Of a stretch of 12,194 nucleotides of DNA, positions 1 to 8,500 are shown one piece after another. The notes below the pieces were generated by a model. It saw only the letters and a list, made by a program, of their open reading frames with translations, ran no database searches and had not been told where the DNA came from. The position numbers and the translations under genes were made by a program. The stretch is from Halanaerobiales bacterium (lineage in GTDB: Bacteria > Bacillota_F > Halanaerobiia > DY22613): the NCBI GenBank assembly GCA_023128035.1, contig JAGMES010000122.1, forward strand, positions 1-12,194, written 5' to 3'. Each line of letters begins with the position of its first letter. Positions within the stretch are counted from its first letter, which is position 1.

Positions 1-3000
1 TATCAAATTTAAATCCTAGAAAAATTACTACTTTAAAAAAAGTTATTACTGCTGGTGAAAAGACTAATTTCGAATTGGTTAATAAATGGAAAGATAAAAT
101 TGAATATATTAATGCTTATGGCCCAACAGAAACTACAATCTGTGTTTCAACCTGGTCTTCATTCGAAGCTGATAATGAATATAAAAGTGTTCCAATCGGT
201 AAACCTATTTTTAATACCCAGGTATATGTACTTGATAATGATGATAATTTAGCTCCAATAGGAGTCATAGGTGAATTGTGTGTATCTGGTGAAACTCTTG
301 CAAGAGGTTACTTAAACAGACCAGCTCTAACAAAAGAAAAATTTACCATCAATCCCTATACCGGTGAAAAAATGTATCGAACCGGCGATTTAGTCAGGTG
401 GTTAAATGATGGTAATCTAGAGTTTATCGGTAGAAAAGACAACCAGATTAAAATAAGAGGATTTAGAATTGAACCAGGCGAGATAGAGAATCTATTACGC
501 AGTTATCCTGGGATAATTGAGAATATTGTTTTAGATAGAGTTGACACCAATGGAGATAAATATCTATGCTGTTATCTAACTGCTGAAGATAAAAAAATAG
601 TATCTTCATTAAGAGAATATCTAGCAAAAGAACTACCGGATTATATGATTCCATCATACTTTTTCCAGTTAGAGCAATTGCCTTTCACCCCTAACGGAAA
701 AATCGATAGAAAATCACTACCACAACCTGATGGAAGTGTAACGACAGAATATATAGTGCCGACAAATCAAATCGAAGAGCGTCTAGTTACAATTTGGTCA
801 GAAGTTTTAAACACAACTAAAGTAGGAATCTATGATAACTTTTTCGAGCTAGGTGGACATTCATTAAAGGGCGCTTCTATTGCTTCGAAAATTAATCAAA
901 AATTTAATATTGAAATCTCTTTAAAAGATATCTTTGTGTCTCCTACTGTTAAAGAACTTGCTGAAGTTGTGAGTCTGGCAGAAGAAAAAAGATTTTCCTC
1001 AATTGAAAAAGTAGAAGATAGAGAGTATTATCCACTTTCTTCAGCACAAAACAGATTTTTTATTCTAAATCAGTTAGAAAGTGATACCACAAGCTATAAT
1101 ATGCCAAATCTGCTGCTAATAGATGGAGAAATAAATTTGGAAAGCTTGGAGAAAGCATTTAAAGAATTGGTTGAAAGACATGAAGCTTTAAGAACTTCTT
1201 TTGAGTTAGTTAATGGTGAACCAATGCAAAAAATTAACAAGGATCTAGACTTCAATGTAGAATACATGGAAGGTTCGAAAAGAGAAACAGAAAAAATTAT
1301 TTCAGAATTTATCAAACCTTTTGAGTTACAAAAAGCGCCGCTATTTAGAGTGAAGGTGCTTAAAATAGCAGATCAATATTTGTTGATGTATGACATGCAT
1401 CATATTATCGCTGATGGAATCTCCATGAATATTTTGATTAATGAATGGTCCTTATTATATCGTGGAAAAGAGTTGCCAGATTTAAGAATTCACTTTAAAG
1501 ATTTTGCTGTTTGGCAGAAAAATAGATTCCAGACTTCTGAAATTAAAAATCAAGAAGAACTCTGGCTGGAGATGTTTAGAGGAGAGGTTCCTGTACTAAA
1601 TATGCCGTCAGATTTTTCACGACCAAAAGAAATCTGTTTTAAAGGTGATTTAGTCAATTTTGAAGTAACCAGAGAACTTACAGCTAGACTTAAGCAGTTG
1701 TCAAAGAAAAATGGTGCTACTCTATATATGACTTTATTATCTGCATATTATGTTTTACTATCTAAATATTCTGGTCAGGAAGATATTGTTATCGGTTCAC
1801 CAAGTGCCGGCAGATTCCATGCAGAACTAAATCAAATAATTGGGTTATTTATTAACACTCTAGCTATGCGAGCATATCCAAAAAGCTCTAAAACTTTTGC
1901 AGAATTTTTACAAGAGATTAAAGAAAATTCTCTAAGAGTATATAATAATCAGGATTATCCATTTGAGAGATTAGTGGAAAAACTTAATGTTGAAAGAGAT
2001 TTGAGCAGAAGTCCATTATTTGATGTTATGTTTACAATGCAGAATATGGAACAAGCTGAAATCAAATTTGATGGTTTAAAATTTAAGCCTTATCAGGTTG
2101 CAGATAAAGAATCAAAGTTTGATATGACTTTAAGGGCAGTTGAGATAAATAATCAAATCAAGTTTATGCTTGAGTATAGTGTTGGCCTATATCAAAAAGA
2201 AACAATGCAAAGGTTATTATCTCATTTTGTAAACATATTAGATGAAATTACTCAAAATCCAGAAGTAGAGTTAAAAGATATTGAAATGATTGCACCAGAA
2301 GAAAAAAATGAACTATTGTTTGACTTTAATGATACTAGTAAAGAGTATCCAGAGAACGAAACAATTTATCAATTATTTGAGGAACTTGTTGAGAGAGAGC
2401 CTGATAAAATAGCCGTTTGCTTTGAGGAAGAAAAAATTTCATTTAGCAAGTTAAATGCTAAAGCTAATCAATTAGCACGAGTTTTGCAGGAGAAGGGTGT
2501 CCAAGCAGATACGAGTGTAGGGGTAATTATGGAAAGATCAATTGAGATGATAACTGGAATCTTAGGTATCTTGAAAGCGGGAGGAGCATACCTGCCAATG
2601 GATTCAGGATACCCAACTGAGCGGATCGATTATATGCTTAAAGATTCAGGAACTGAGTTATTATTAACCAGCTCAAAGCTACAGGTTAAATTTGATGTAC
2701 CCATTGAAGTTATAGATATTGAAAGTATACCAGCAAACTATAATACTTCAAATCAGCCAAATTCTAGTAGTTCAAATAATCTAGCATATATTATCTATAC
2801 ATCTGGTTCAACAGGAAAGCCAAAAGGGGTAGCTATAGAACATGCATCTTTAGTTAATTATATCCATTGGTTTACTGAAACTGGAGAGATAACTTCAAAG
2901 GATTCTTCTGTGTTATTGTCATCATATGCTTTTGACCTTGGATATACTGTGATCTGGTCAAGCTTAGTCAGTGGTGCAGAGCTACATATTGTAGTAGAGG

Positions 3001-5462
3001 ATTTATATAAAGATGGGAATCAATTAATAGATTATCTTAGCGAACACAAAATTACCTTTATCAAAGCAACACCATCTCTCTTTAACATGTTGGTAAATAG
3101 CTCAAACTTCATTAATAATGGTGACTTAAGATATCTTCGATTGATCGTTTTAGGTGGAGAAAAGATTAGAGCAAATGATTTAAAAATATACAATGAAAAA
3201 TATCCAAAAGTAATATTTATGAACCATTATGGGCCAACTGAATCAACAATCGGTTGTATTAGCACAAAAATCAATCAGGATAACTTAAGTGAGTTTAATG
3301 AAAAGCCATTGATAGGTAGACCAAACAGTAATATAAAAGTCTATATTCTTGATATGGATAAAAAGATAGTTCCTGTTGGAGTTGTGGGAGAATTATATAT
3401 TGCAGGAAAAGGATTAGCTAGAGGATATCTAAATAGACCAGAGTTAACTTATAAACAATTCATCGCAAATCCATATATAGCAGGAGAGCGATTATATAAA
3501 ACTGGTGATTTGGCACGATGGATGCCAGATGGTCGACTTGATTTTATCGGAAGAATAGACAATCAGGTAAAGATTAGAGGATTTAGAGTTGAGATTGGTG
3601 AGGTGGAAAAACAACTAGCAAATCATCTCAGTATCAAAGAAGTTGTGGTAATCGCTAAAGAAGAAAATGAAGATAACAGTCTAGTAGCATACATAGTAGA
3701 ATCTCAAAAAGTACAATTAAGTGAACTAAGAGAGCATCTAGCAAAAAGATTACCAGAATATATGATTCCATCTTACTTTGTTAAAATAGCCGAACTGCCT
3801 TTAACAGCTAATGGAAAGCTAGATCATAAAGCTCTACCAGATCCGATTACTAATATTTCAAGAGGTACAGAATATGTTATGCCGACTAATCCAATAGAAG
3901 AGAAAATGGTTAAGTTATGGTCTGAAGTATTGGGTGTTGAAGAGATAGGAATTTATGATAATTTCTTCGAACTAGGTGGGCATTCACTCAAAGCAACAAT
4001 ATTAGTTGCCAAAATGCATCAAATTTTTGGTGTAAATATTCCGTTGAAGATAGTCTTCAAACATCCAACCATTAAAGAATTAGCAGTTTATTTTGAGAAC
4101 AATAAATCTGAGAATAGTTTTATAGCTATAGAAAAAGCAGATAATCGCGATTATTATCCACTATCATCTGCCCAAAAACGTCTGTTATTAATAAATCTAG
4201 TAAATCCAGATATTACGACTTACAATATGCCTGTAGTAATGGTTATTGAGGGAGAGCTAGATCAAGAGCGTTTAGAAAATGCATTTGTACAACTGATTAA
4301 AAGACATGATTCCTTAAGAACATCTTTTACAATAATTGATGGCGAACCTGTGCAGAAGATAGAAAAGAAAGCGGATTTAGAGATTAACTATATAGAAGCA
4401 GAAGTCGAACAGATTATTGCAGAGTTTATTCAACCATTTGATTTAACTAAAGCACCTTTACTTCGAGTGGGTATTGCAAAATTGGGTAATAAAAACTTAT
4501 TCTTGTGTGATATGCATCATATTATCTCAGATGGAGTTTCTAAAAATATCTTACTTCGGGAATTTATCTCATTATACGCGGGTAAGGATTTACCAGAATT
4601 AAAACTCCAGTATAAAGATTTCGCTATCTGGCAAAATAAAAATTTCCAAACAGATAATTTTAAGAAGCAAGAGGAATATTGGTTAGAGAGGTTTGGAGAT
4701 GAGATTCCAGTTCTCAATCTTTTAAAAGATTATGCAAGACCAGAACTGACTGATTTTACTGGAGATAGTGTAAATCTTGTGATTGAAGAAGAGTTAACGG
4801 CTAAACTTAAGGAATTGGCGATCCAAAATAATGCAACTTTATATATGGTCTTATTAGCTGCATATAATGTTTTGCTATCTATGTACACAAGGCAGGAGGA
4901 TATATTAATTGGTTCACCAATTGCAGGAAGATCACATATAGATTTAGAGAATATCATTGGGGTGTTTATTAACACTTTGATAATGAGAAATTTCCCTAAC
5001 AAAGATAAAACATTTGTTAAGTTTTTGCATGAGGTCAGGGAAAATTCATTAAAGGCTTATGCAAATCAGGACTACCCATTTGAGATGGTAGTTGATAAAT
5101 TGAATATCCAGGTAGAGCATGGTAGAAATCCATTGTTTGACACGATCTTTTTAATGCAGAATCAAGATGTAGTTGAGATGGAGATTCCAGGTTTGAGATT
5201 AACTCCATATGATGCAGAAATAAAAATAGCGAAATTTGATCTATCTCTAACAGTAGTTGAAAGGGATAATAGGTTAACCTTTGAGTTTGGATATCAAACC
5301 AGTCTATTTAATAAAGCTACAATTGAAGATATAGGTGAAAACTTTATTTATATACTTCGTCAAATTATTGAGATGCCCGAAAGACCTCTCAAAGATTTGA
5401 ATGTAGAAAGTGACTTAAAAACTGTTGAGACTGGGGAGATGGATTTTGAGTTTAGTTTTTAG
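1..5462 (+). CDS. Non-ribosomal peptide synthetase, 5'-partial (A-T-C-A-T-C)
   Basis: The frame is open from base 3 (bases 1-2 finish a cut codon) to the TAG at 5460-5462, giving 1819 visible residues. The true start lies upstream, because the window opens inside an adenylation domain. Domain order by visible residue: A1 C-terminal part 1-243, T1 252-324, C2 340-760, A2 787-1281, T2 1292-1365, C3 1380-1802, tail 1803-1819. Both carrier domains keep the GGHS serine and both condensation domains keep HHxxxDG, so both extension steps look active. Code residues suggest Phe (A1, partial code) and Asp (A2). The protein is presumably a cytosolic megasynthase. It ends just after a condensation domain, with no A, T, E or thioesterase domain following, so it must hand over to another protein, most simply the gene starting at 5536. 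Family assignment is certain; the product and gene name are unknown. Confidence 0.97.
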   Translation, partial: SNLNPRKITTLKKVITAGEKTNFELVNKWKDKIEYINAYGPTETTICVSTWSSFEADNEYKSVPIGKPIFNTQVYVLDNDDNLAPIGVIGELCVSGETLARGYLNRPALTKEKFTINPYTGEKMYRTGDLVRWLNDGNLEFIGRKDNQIKIRGFRIEPGEIENLLRSYPGIIENIVLDRVDTNGDKYLCCYLTAEDKKIVSSLREYLAKELPDYMIPSYFFQLEQLPFTPNGKIDRKSLPQPDGSVTTEYIVPTNQIEERLVTIWSEVLNTTKVGIYDNFFELGGHSLKGASIASKINQKFNIEISLKDIFVSPTVKELAEVVSLAEEKRFSSIEKVEDREYYPLSSAQNRFFILNQLESDTTSYNMPNLLLIDGEINLESLEKAFKELVERHEALRTSFELVNGEPMQKINKDLDFNVEYMEGSKRETEKIISEFIKPFELQKAPLFRVKVLKIADQYLLMYDMHHIIADGISMNILINEWSLLYRGKELPDLRIHFKDFAVWQKNRFQTSEIKNQEELWLEMFRGEVPVLNMPSDFSRPKEICFKGDLVNFEVTRELTARLKQLSKKNGATLYMTLLSAYYVLLSKYSGQEDIVIGSPSAGRFHAELNQIIGLFINTLAMRAYPKSSKTFAEFLQEIKENSLRVYNNQDYPFERLVEKLNVERDLSRSPLFDVMFTMQNMEQAEIKFDGLKFKPYQVADKESKFDMTLRAVEINNQIKFMLEYSVGLYQKETMQRLLSHFVNILDEITQNPEVELKDIEMIAPEEKNELLFDFNDTSKEYPENETIYQLFEELVEREPDKIAVCFEEEKISFSKLNAKANQLARVLQEKGVQADTSVGVIMERSIEMITGILGILKAGGAYLPMDSGYPTERIDYMLKDSGTELLLTSSKLQVKFDVPIEVIDIESIPANYNTSNQPNSSSSNNLAYIIYTSGSTGKPKGVAIEHASLVNYIHWFTETGEITSKDSSVLLSSYAFDLGYTVIWSSLVSGAELHIVVEDLYKDGNQLIDYLSEHKITFIKATPSLFNMLVNSSNFINNGDLRYLRLIVLGGEKIRANDLKIYNEKYPKVIFMNHYGPTESTIGCISTKINQDNLSEFNEKPLIGRPNSNIKVYILDMDKKIVPVGVVGELYIAGKGLARGYLNRPELTYKQFIANPYIAGERLYKTGDLARWMPDGRLDFIGRIDNQVKIRGFRVEIGEVEKQLANHLSIKEVVVIAKEENEDNSLVAYIVESQKVQLSELREHLAKRLPEYMIPSYFVKIAELPLTANGKLDHKALPDPITNISRGTEYVMPTNPIEEKMVKLWSEVLGVEEIGIYDNFFELGGHSLKATILVAKMHQIFGVNIPLKIVFKHPTIKELAVYFENNKSENSFIAIEKADNRDYYPLSSAQKRLLLINLVNPDITTYNMPVVMVIEGELDQERLENAFVQLIKRHDSLRTSFTIIDGEPVQKIEKKADLEINYIEAEVEQIIAEFIQPFDLTKAPLLRVGIAKLGNKNLFLCDMHHIISDGVSKNILLREFISLYAGKDLPELKLQYKDFAIWQNKNFQTDNFKKQEEYWLERFGDEIPVLNLLKDYARPELTDFTGDSVNLVIEEELTAKLKELAIQNNATLYMVLLAAYNVLLSMYTRQEDILIGSPIAGRSHIDLENIIGVFINTLIMRNFPNKDKTFVKFLHEVRENSLKAYANQDYPFEMVVDKLNIQVEHGRNPLFDTIFLMQNQDVVEMEIPGLRLTPYDAEIKIAKFDLSLTVVERDNRLTFEFGYQTSLFNKATIEDIGENFIYILRQIIEMPERPLKDLNVESDLKTVETGEMDFEFSF
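3..731 (+). other. A1 adenylation domain, C-terminal part; probable Phe
   Basis: This is the C-terminal half of an amino-acid adenylation domain. It shows NAYGPTE (from 111), the TGD motif (381), GRKDNQIKIRGFR (from 429) and NGKIDR with the catalytic Lys at 699-701. The residues at specificity positions 299, 301, 322, 330 and 331 are I, A, A, I, C, matching the tail of the classical Phe code of GrsA/TycA (DAWTIAAIC). The text around them (VITAG, LVNKWK, YINAYGPTETTIC) also closely resembles GrsA as I remember it. Positions 235, 236, 239 and 278 lie upstream of the window, so Phe is probable rather than proven. Confidence 0.85.
756..974 (+). other. T1 peptidyl carrier domain
   Basis: This thiolation domain carries the growing chain as a thioester on phosphopantetheine. 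The attachment motif DNFFELGGHSLKG places the modified serine at 861-863. It follows the A1 domain through a short linker (PTNQIEERLVTIW marks helix 1), and C2 comes directly after it without an epimerisation domain between. Confidence 0.95.
1020..2280 (+). other. C2 condensation domain, LCL-like
   Basis: It forms the peptide bond between the T1-bound donor and the T2-bound acceptor. Motifs in order: LSSAQNR (from 1035), RHEALRTSF, MHHIIADG (HH at 1398-1403), YKDFAVW, GSPSAGR, IGLFINTLAMR, NQDYPFE and RDLSRSPLFD. The catalytic second His is at 1401-1403. The wording of the first motifs and TSYNMP resembles condensation domains taking an L-configured donor. No extra dual epimerase/condensation motif is seen at the N-terminus. 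Subtype is by eye only. Confidence 0.93.
2361..3845 (+). other. A2 adenylation domain, predicted Asp
   Basis: Complete adenylation domain. It shows YTSGSTGKPKG (2796-2828), YGPTE (from 3228), a TGD motif, GRIDNQVKIRGFR and NGKLDH with the catalytic Lys at 3816. Specificity residues by motif alignment are D (2934), L (2937), T (2946), K (3063), V (3147), G (3153), H (3225), I (3249), G (3252) and the invariant K. DLTKVGHIG is the published aspartate code, and it differs from the Asn code DLTKLGEVG at positions 299, 322 and 330. The Lys at position 278 would pair with the side-chain carboxylate. Confidence 0.93.
3876..4097 (+). other. T2 peptidyl carrier domain
   Basis: Carrier domain of the Asp module. 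DNFFELGGHSLKA puts the phosphopantetheine serine at 3984-3986. The domain is flanked by A2 and C3 with the usual short linkers and no epimerisation domain. Confidence 0.95.
4140..5408 (+). other. C3 condensation domain, C-terminal in its protein
   Basis: Complete condensation domain with LSSAQKR (from 4161), RHDSLRTSF, MHHIISDG (HH at 4515-4520), YKDFAIW, GSPIAGR, IGVFINTLIMR, NQDYPFE and GRNPLFD. All catalytic features are present. It is the last domain of the protein. Its donor would be the T2-bound chain, and its acceptor must be on another polypeptide, most simply T3 of the next gene. A terminal releasing role is the alternative, but nothing else here supports it. Confidence 0.92.
5409..5459 (+). 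other. C-terminal acidic-aromatic tail, possible docking peptide
   Basis: The last 17 residues follow the end of the C3 fold and replace the linker that would normally lead into an A domain. The tail ends in GEMDFEFSF, alternating acidic and aromatic residues. Short exposed C-terminal peptides of this kind can act as docking motifs between synthetase proteins. That role is inferred from position and composition only. Confidence 0.4.
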
Positions 5463-5469
5463 AAATATA

Positions 5470-5505
5470 CATTTGTCAGGCACTTTATAGAGTGTCTGAC
5501 AAATG
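5470..5505. repeat. Intercistronic palindrome, 15-bp stem with 6-base loop
   Basis: Left arm CATTTGTCAGGCACT (5470-5484), loop TTATAG, right arm AGTGTCTGACAAATG (5491-5505). Fourteen positions are Watson-Crick pairs and one is G-T, a wobble pair in RNA. The hairpin starts 8 bases after the stop of the first NRPS gene and ends before the ribosome binding site of the second. No T-run follows the right arm, so it does not look like an intrinsic terminator. Possible roles are mRNA stabilisation or processing between the two cistrons, or a dispersed REP-like palindrome. Confidence 0.85.
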
Positions 5506-5523
5506 ACCCTTAAGAAAGAAAAT

Positions 5524-5529
5524 GGAGGG
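5524..5529 (+). promoter_or_regulatory. Ribosome binding site of the second NRPS gene
   Basis: GGAGGG lies 6 bases before the ATG at 5536, a strong Shine-Dalgarno match at standard spacing. It decides the start over an in-frame ATG at 5503, which sits inside the hairpin stem without such a site. Confidence 0.85.
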
Positions 5530-5535
5530 ATAAAT

Positions 5536-8500
5536 ATGGATAATAGGAGTAATGAAAAAAATAAATTATTGTTTGGCGGTAAATTTGATATTCAGAAAAA
5601 TTATTGGTTAGACAAACTAGAATGCGTAGGGTATTCTTGTTTTCCCTATGATTATAAAAAAAGTGAAGAAGACCTGAAAAAAGAGGTTATAAAATTTTCT
5701 TTACCTAATTTTGTTTCTCAAAAAATATTTGTTTTAAGTAATAATTCAGATTTTGCTATATTCACAATACTATTATCAATATTTAAATGTTTAATTTATA
5801 AATATGTTAGAGAAGAAGATGTGCTCGTTGGAACTACTATTTTTACTAAAGAGAGTGATGATACTTTTTTAAATAAAATATTAGCATTTAGAGATATTAT
5901 TAATCCAGAACAGACATGTAAAGAATTACTTATAGAAGTAAGGAAAACGGTTTTAGAAGCAAATAAAAATCAAAACTATCCTTTAGATGAGATATTTTGC
6001 GATCTTGATATACCATTATTTAAAGTGGGATTTATTTTGGAAAATATTCAGAGTAAAGCGCACTTTGAAAATTATGATCTAGATATAACATTATCGTTTA
6101 TTCATAATGGAAAATCATTGGAAGGTAAGTTTAAATATAATCCAGGTTTATATAAAAAGAGTACAATTGAAAAAATTTCATCACTTTATATTAAAGTGGG
6201 AACTTTATTTACAGAAAATATAAATACCCGAATTGAAGATATAGAGTTACTTACTACAGAGGAGAAAAATCAATTATTATACGAATTTAATGGGTCAAAG
6301 TTGAACTATGCCACAGAAAAAACGTTTCATCAATTGTTTGAAGAACAGGTCGAGCGAAGTTCAGGACAAACGTCACTTATTTTCGAAGATCAAAAGTTAA
6401 CTTACAAGGAATTAAATAATCGTGCAAATCAACTGGCTAAAATTTTAAGAGCAAAAGGTGTTAAACAGGATCAAATAGTAGGGCTTTTGGTTCATCGTTC
6501 TCTTGAAATGTTTATTGGGATATTGGGGATTTTGAAAGCTGGTGGAGCTTATTTGCCACTTGATCCTGATTATCCAACAGATCGGATAAAATATATGTTA
6601 GAGGATAGTAATGCTAGCTGGTTACTTGTCGATAAAGGTAATGTTGATTTAGGGGAATTTAGCGGAGAGTGTATAGATATAACTGATGAAAAATTATATA
6701 TAGGCGATTCATCTAACCTTGTTAATGTAAATCAAGCAAAAGATTTAGCTTATGTAATCTATACATCTGGTTCTACCGGAAAACCCAAAGGGGTAATGAT
6801 AGAACATCAATCTCTGCATAATTTTATTGTTGCAGTAAGTGATCAGATCGAATTTACACCTGGAAAAACAATTTTATCTTTGACCACTTTTTCATTTGAT
6901 TTGTTTGTCTCAGAGACATTATTGCCTCTTGCAAGAGGAATGAAGCTTGTAATTGCCAATGAACAGGAGCAGATGACTTCTGAATTATTTAATAATGCAT
7001 TGCTAAGAAATGATGTAGATATGCTACATTTAACTCCTTCCAGGGCGCAATTATTTATAAGTGATGAAAGCAATTTGGAAGGCATTAAAAACTTAAAAGA
7101 AATTTTGATCGGTGGAGAGGCATTTCCTGAAACATTACTAGAAAAATTAACTAGCCTGACCAATGCGAAAATTTACAATATGTATGGACCGACGGAGGCT
7201 ACAGTTTGGTCACTGATTAAGGATTTGACTCATGAAAAAGATATTACTATAGGGAAACCTATTGCAAATACAGATGTGTATATATTTGATGAAAATTTAA
7301 ATTTAGTTCCAATCAACGTGCCTGGGGATTTATATATTGCAGGAGATGGATTGGCGAGAGGCTATTTGAATAATCAAAAGTTAACAGAAGAGCGATTCGT
7401 GGTTGCCCCGTTTGGTGGAAACAAAAAGATGTATAAGACAGGCGATACTGCTAGATGGCTTCCTAATGAAGATATCGATTTTTTGGGTAGGAGTGATTAT
7501 CAAGTAAAAATTAGAGGATATAGGGTTGAATTAGGAGAGATAGAAAAACAAATTGTATCTTATCCTAATGTAAAAGATGCTGTGGTTGTAGATAAAGAAG
7601 ATGAAACTAATTTTAAAGTTCTTGTAGCATATATAGTTATTGATGAGGAATTATCAGTTGTAGATATAAGAACACATCTTACAAAAATTTTGCCTGATTA
7701 TATGATACCATCATACTTTATTAAATTAGATCACCTACCACTAACCCCAAACGGAAAACTAGATAGAAAAGGATTACCTAAATTAGATAAAAATATTTCG
7801 AGTGGGCGAGAATATATTGCACCTACCAATGAAAAAGAGAAGAAATTAGTTAATATTTTTTCGGAAACTCTTGAGATTAAAAAGATAGGTATTAAAGATA
7901 ATTTCTTTGAATCAGGCGGACATTCTTTAAAGGCAACGACACTTATATCAAAAATTTATAAAGAATTTAGTATAAACCTACCATTACGCCAACTGTTTGA
8001 ATCACCAACAGTTGAAGGTTTAGCAAAATATATAGATGAAGCAGATGAATCAGTTTATCAAAAAATTGAACTTGTAGACGAAAGAGAATATTATGAATTA
8101 TCTTCTGCACAAAAACGATTATTCGCCTTAAATCAGATAAGTCCTGATAGTACAAATTATAATATTCTTGGTTTTATGTACATCGAAGGTAATCTAAATA
8201 TTGAAAGATTAGAAAGAACTTTTAACGAATTAATTAAGAGATATGATTCTTTTAGAACATCTTTTGAAGTAGTTGAAGGTGAGGTAGTTCAGAAGATTCA
8301 TCAGGATGTAGATTTTAAAATAATAACTTTACATTCTAATGAAGATAATTTAGAAAAATTAGCTCAAGAATTTGTCCAACCTTTTGATTTGAGAAAAGCA
8401 CCACTTTTAAGAGTTGGTTTAGTAAATTTACCAGATAAATATTTACTAATGTTCGATTTGCATCACATCATTGCAGATGGTGCATCATTAGGTATTTTGA

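Noticed and set aside
75..77. ATG at 75 as the start of the first NRPS gene
   Set aside because: The same frame is open from base 3 and encodes adenylation-domain sequence (KKVITAGE) before this codon. The gene starts upstream of the window.
55..252. Short plus-strand frame overlapping the first NRPS gene
   Set aside because: It lies in another frame of an unmistakable adenylation domain and shows no motif of its own.
5473..5491. Promoter with TTGTCA and TATAGA boxes
   Set aside because: The spacing between them is only 7 bases, both lie inside the palindrome, and no better pair is seen in the gap.
5503..5505. In-frame upstream ATG as the start of the second NRPS gene
   Set aside because: It lies in the hairpin stem with no Shine-Dalgarno match, whereas the ATG at 5536 has GGAGGG 6 bases before it. 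A stop at 5497-5499 prevents any longer extension.
5470..5510. Intrinsic terminator between the two NRPS genes
   Set aside because: The stem is strong but no T-run follows on the plus strand, and the minus-strand side has only a broken T-rich stretch.
5536..6252. Pseudogene or frameshift origin for the half condensation domain
   Set aside because: The frame is intact, has a good start, keeps lobe-wide homology, and no first-lobe sequence is found in any frame of the short gap upstream.
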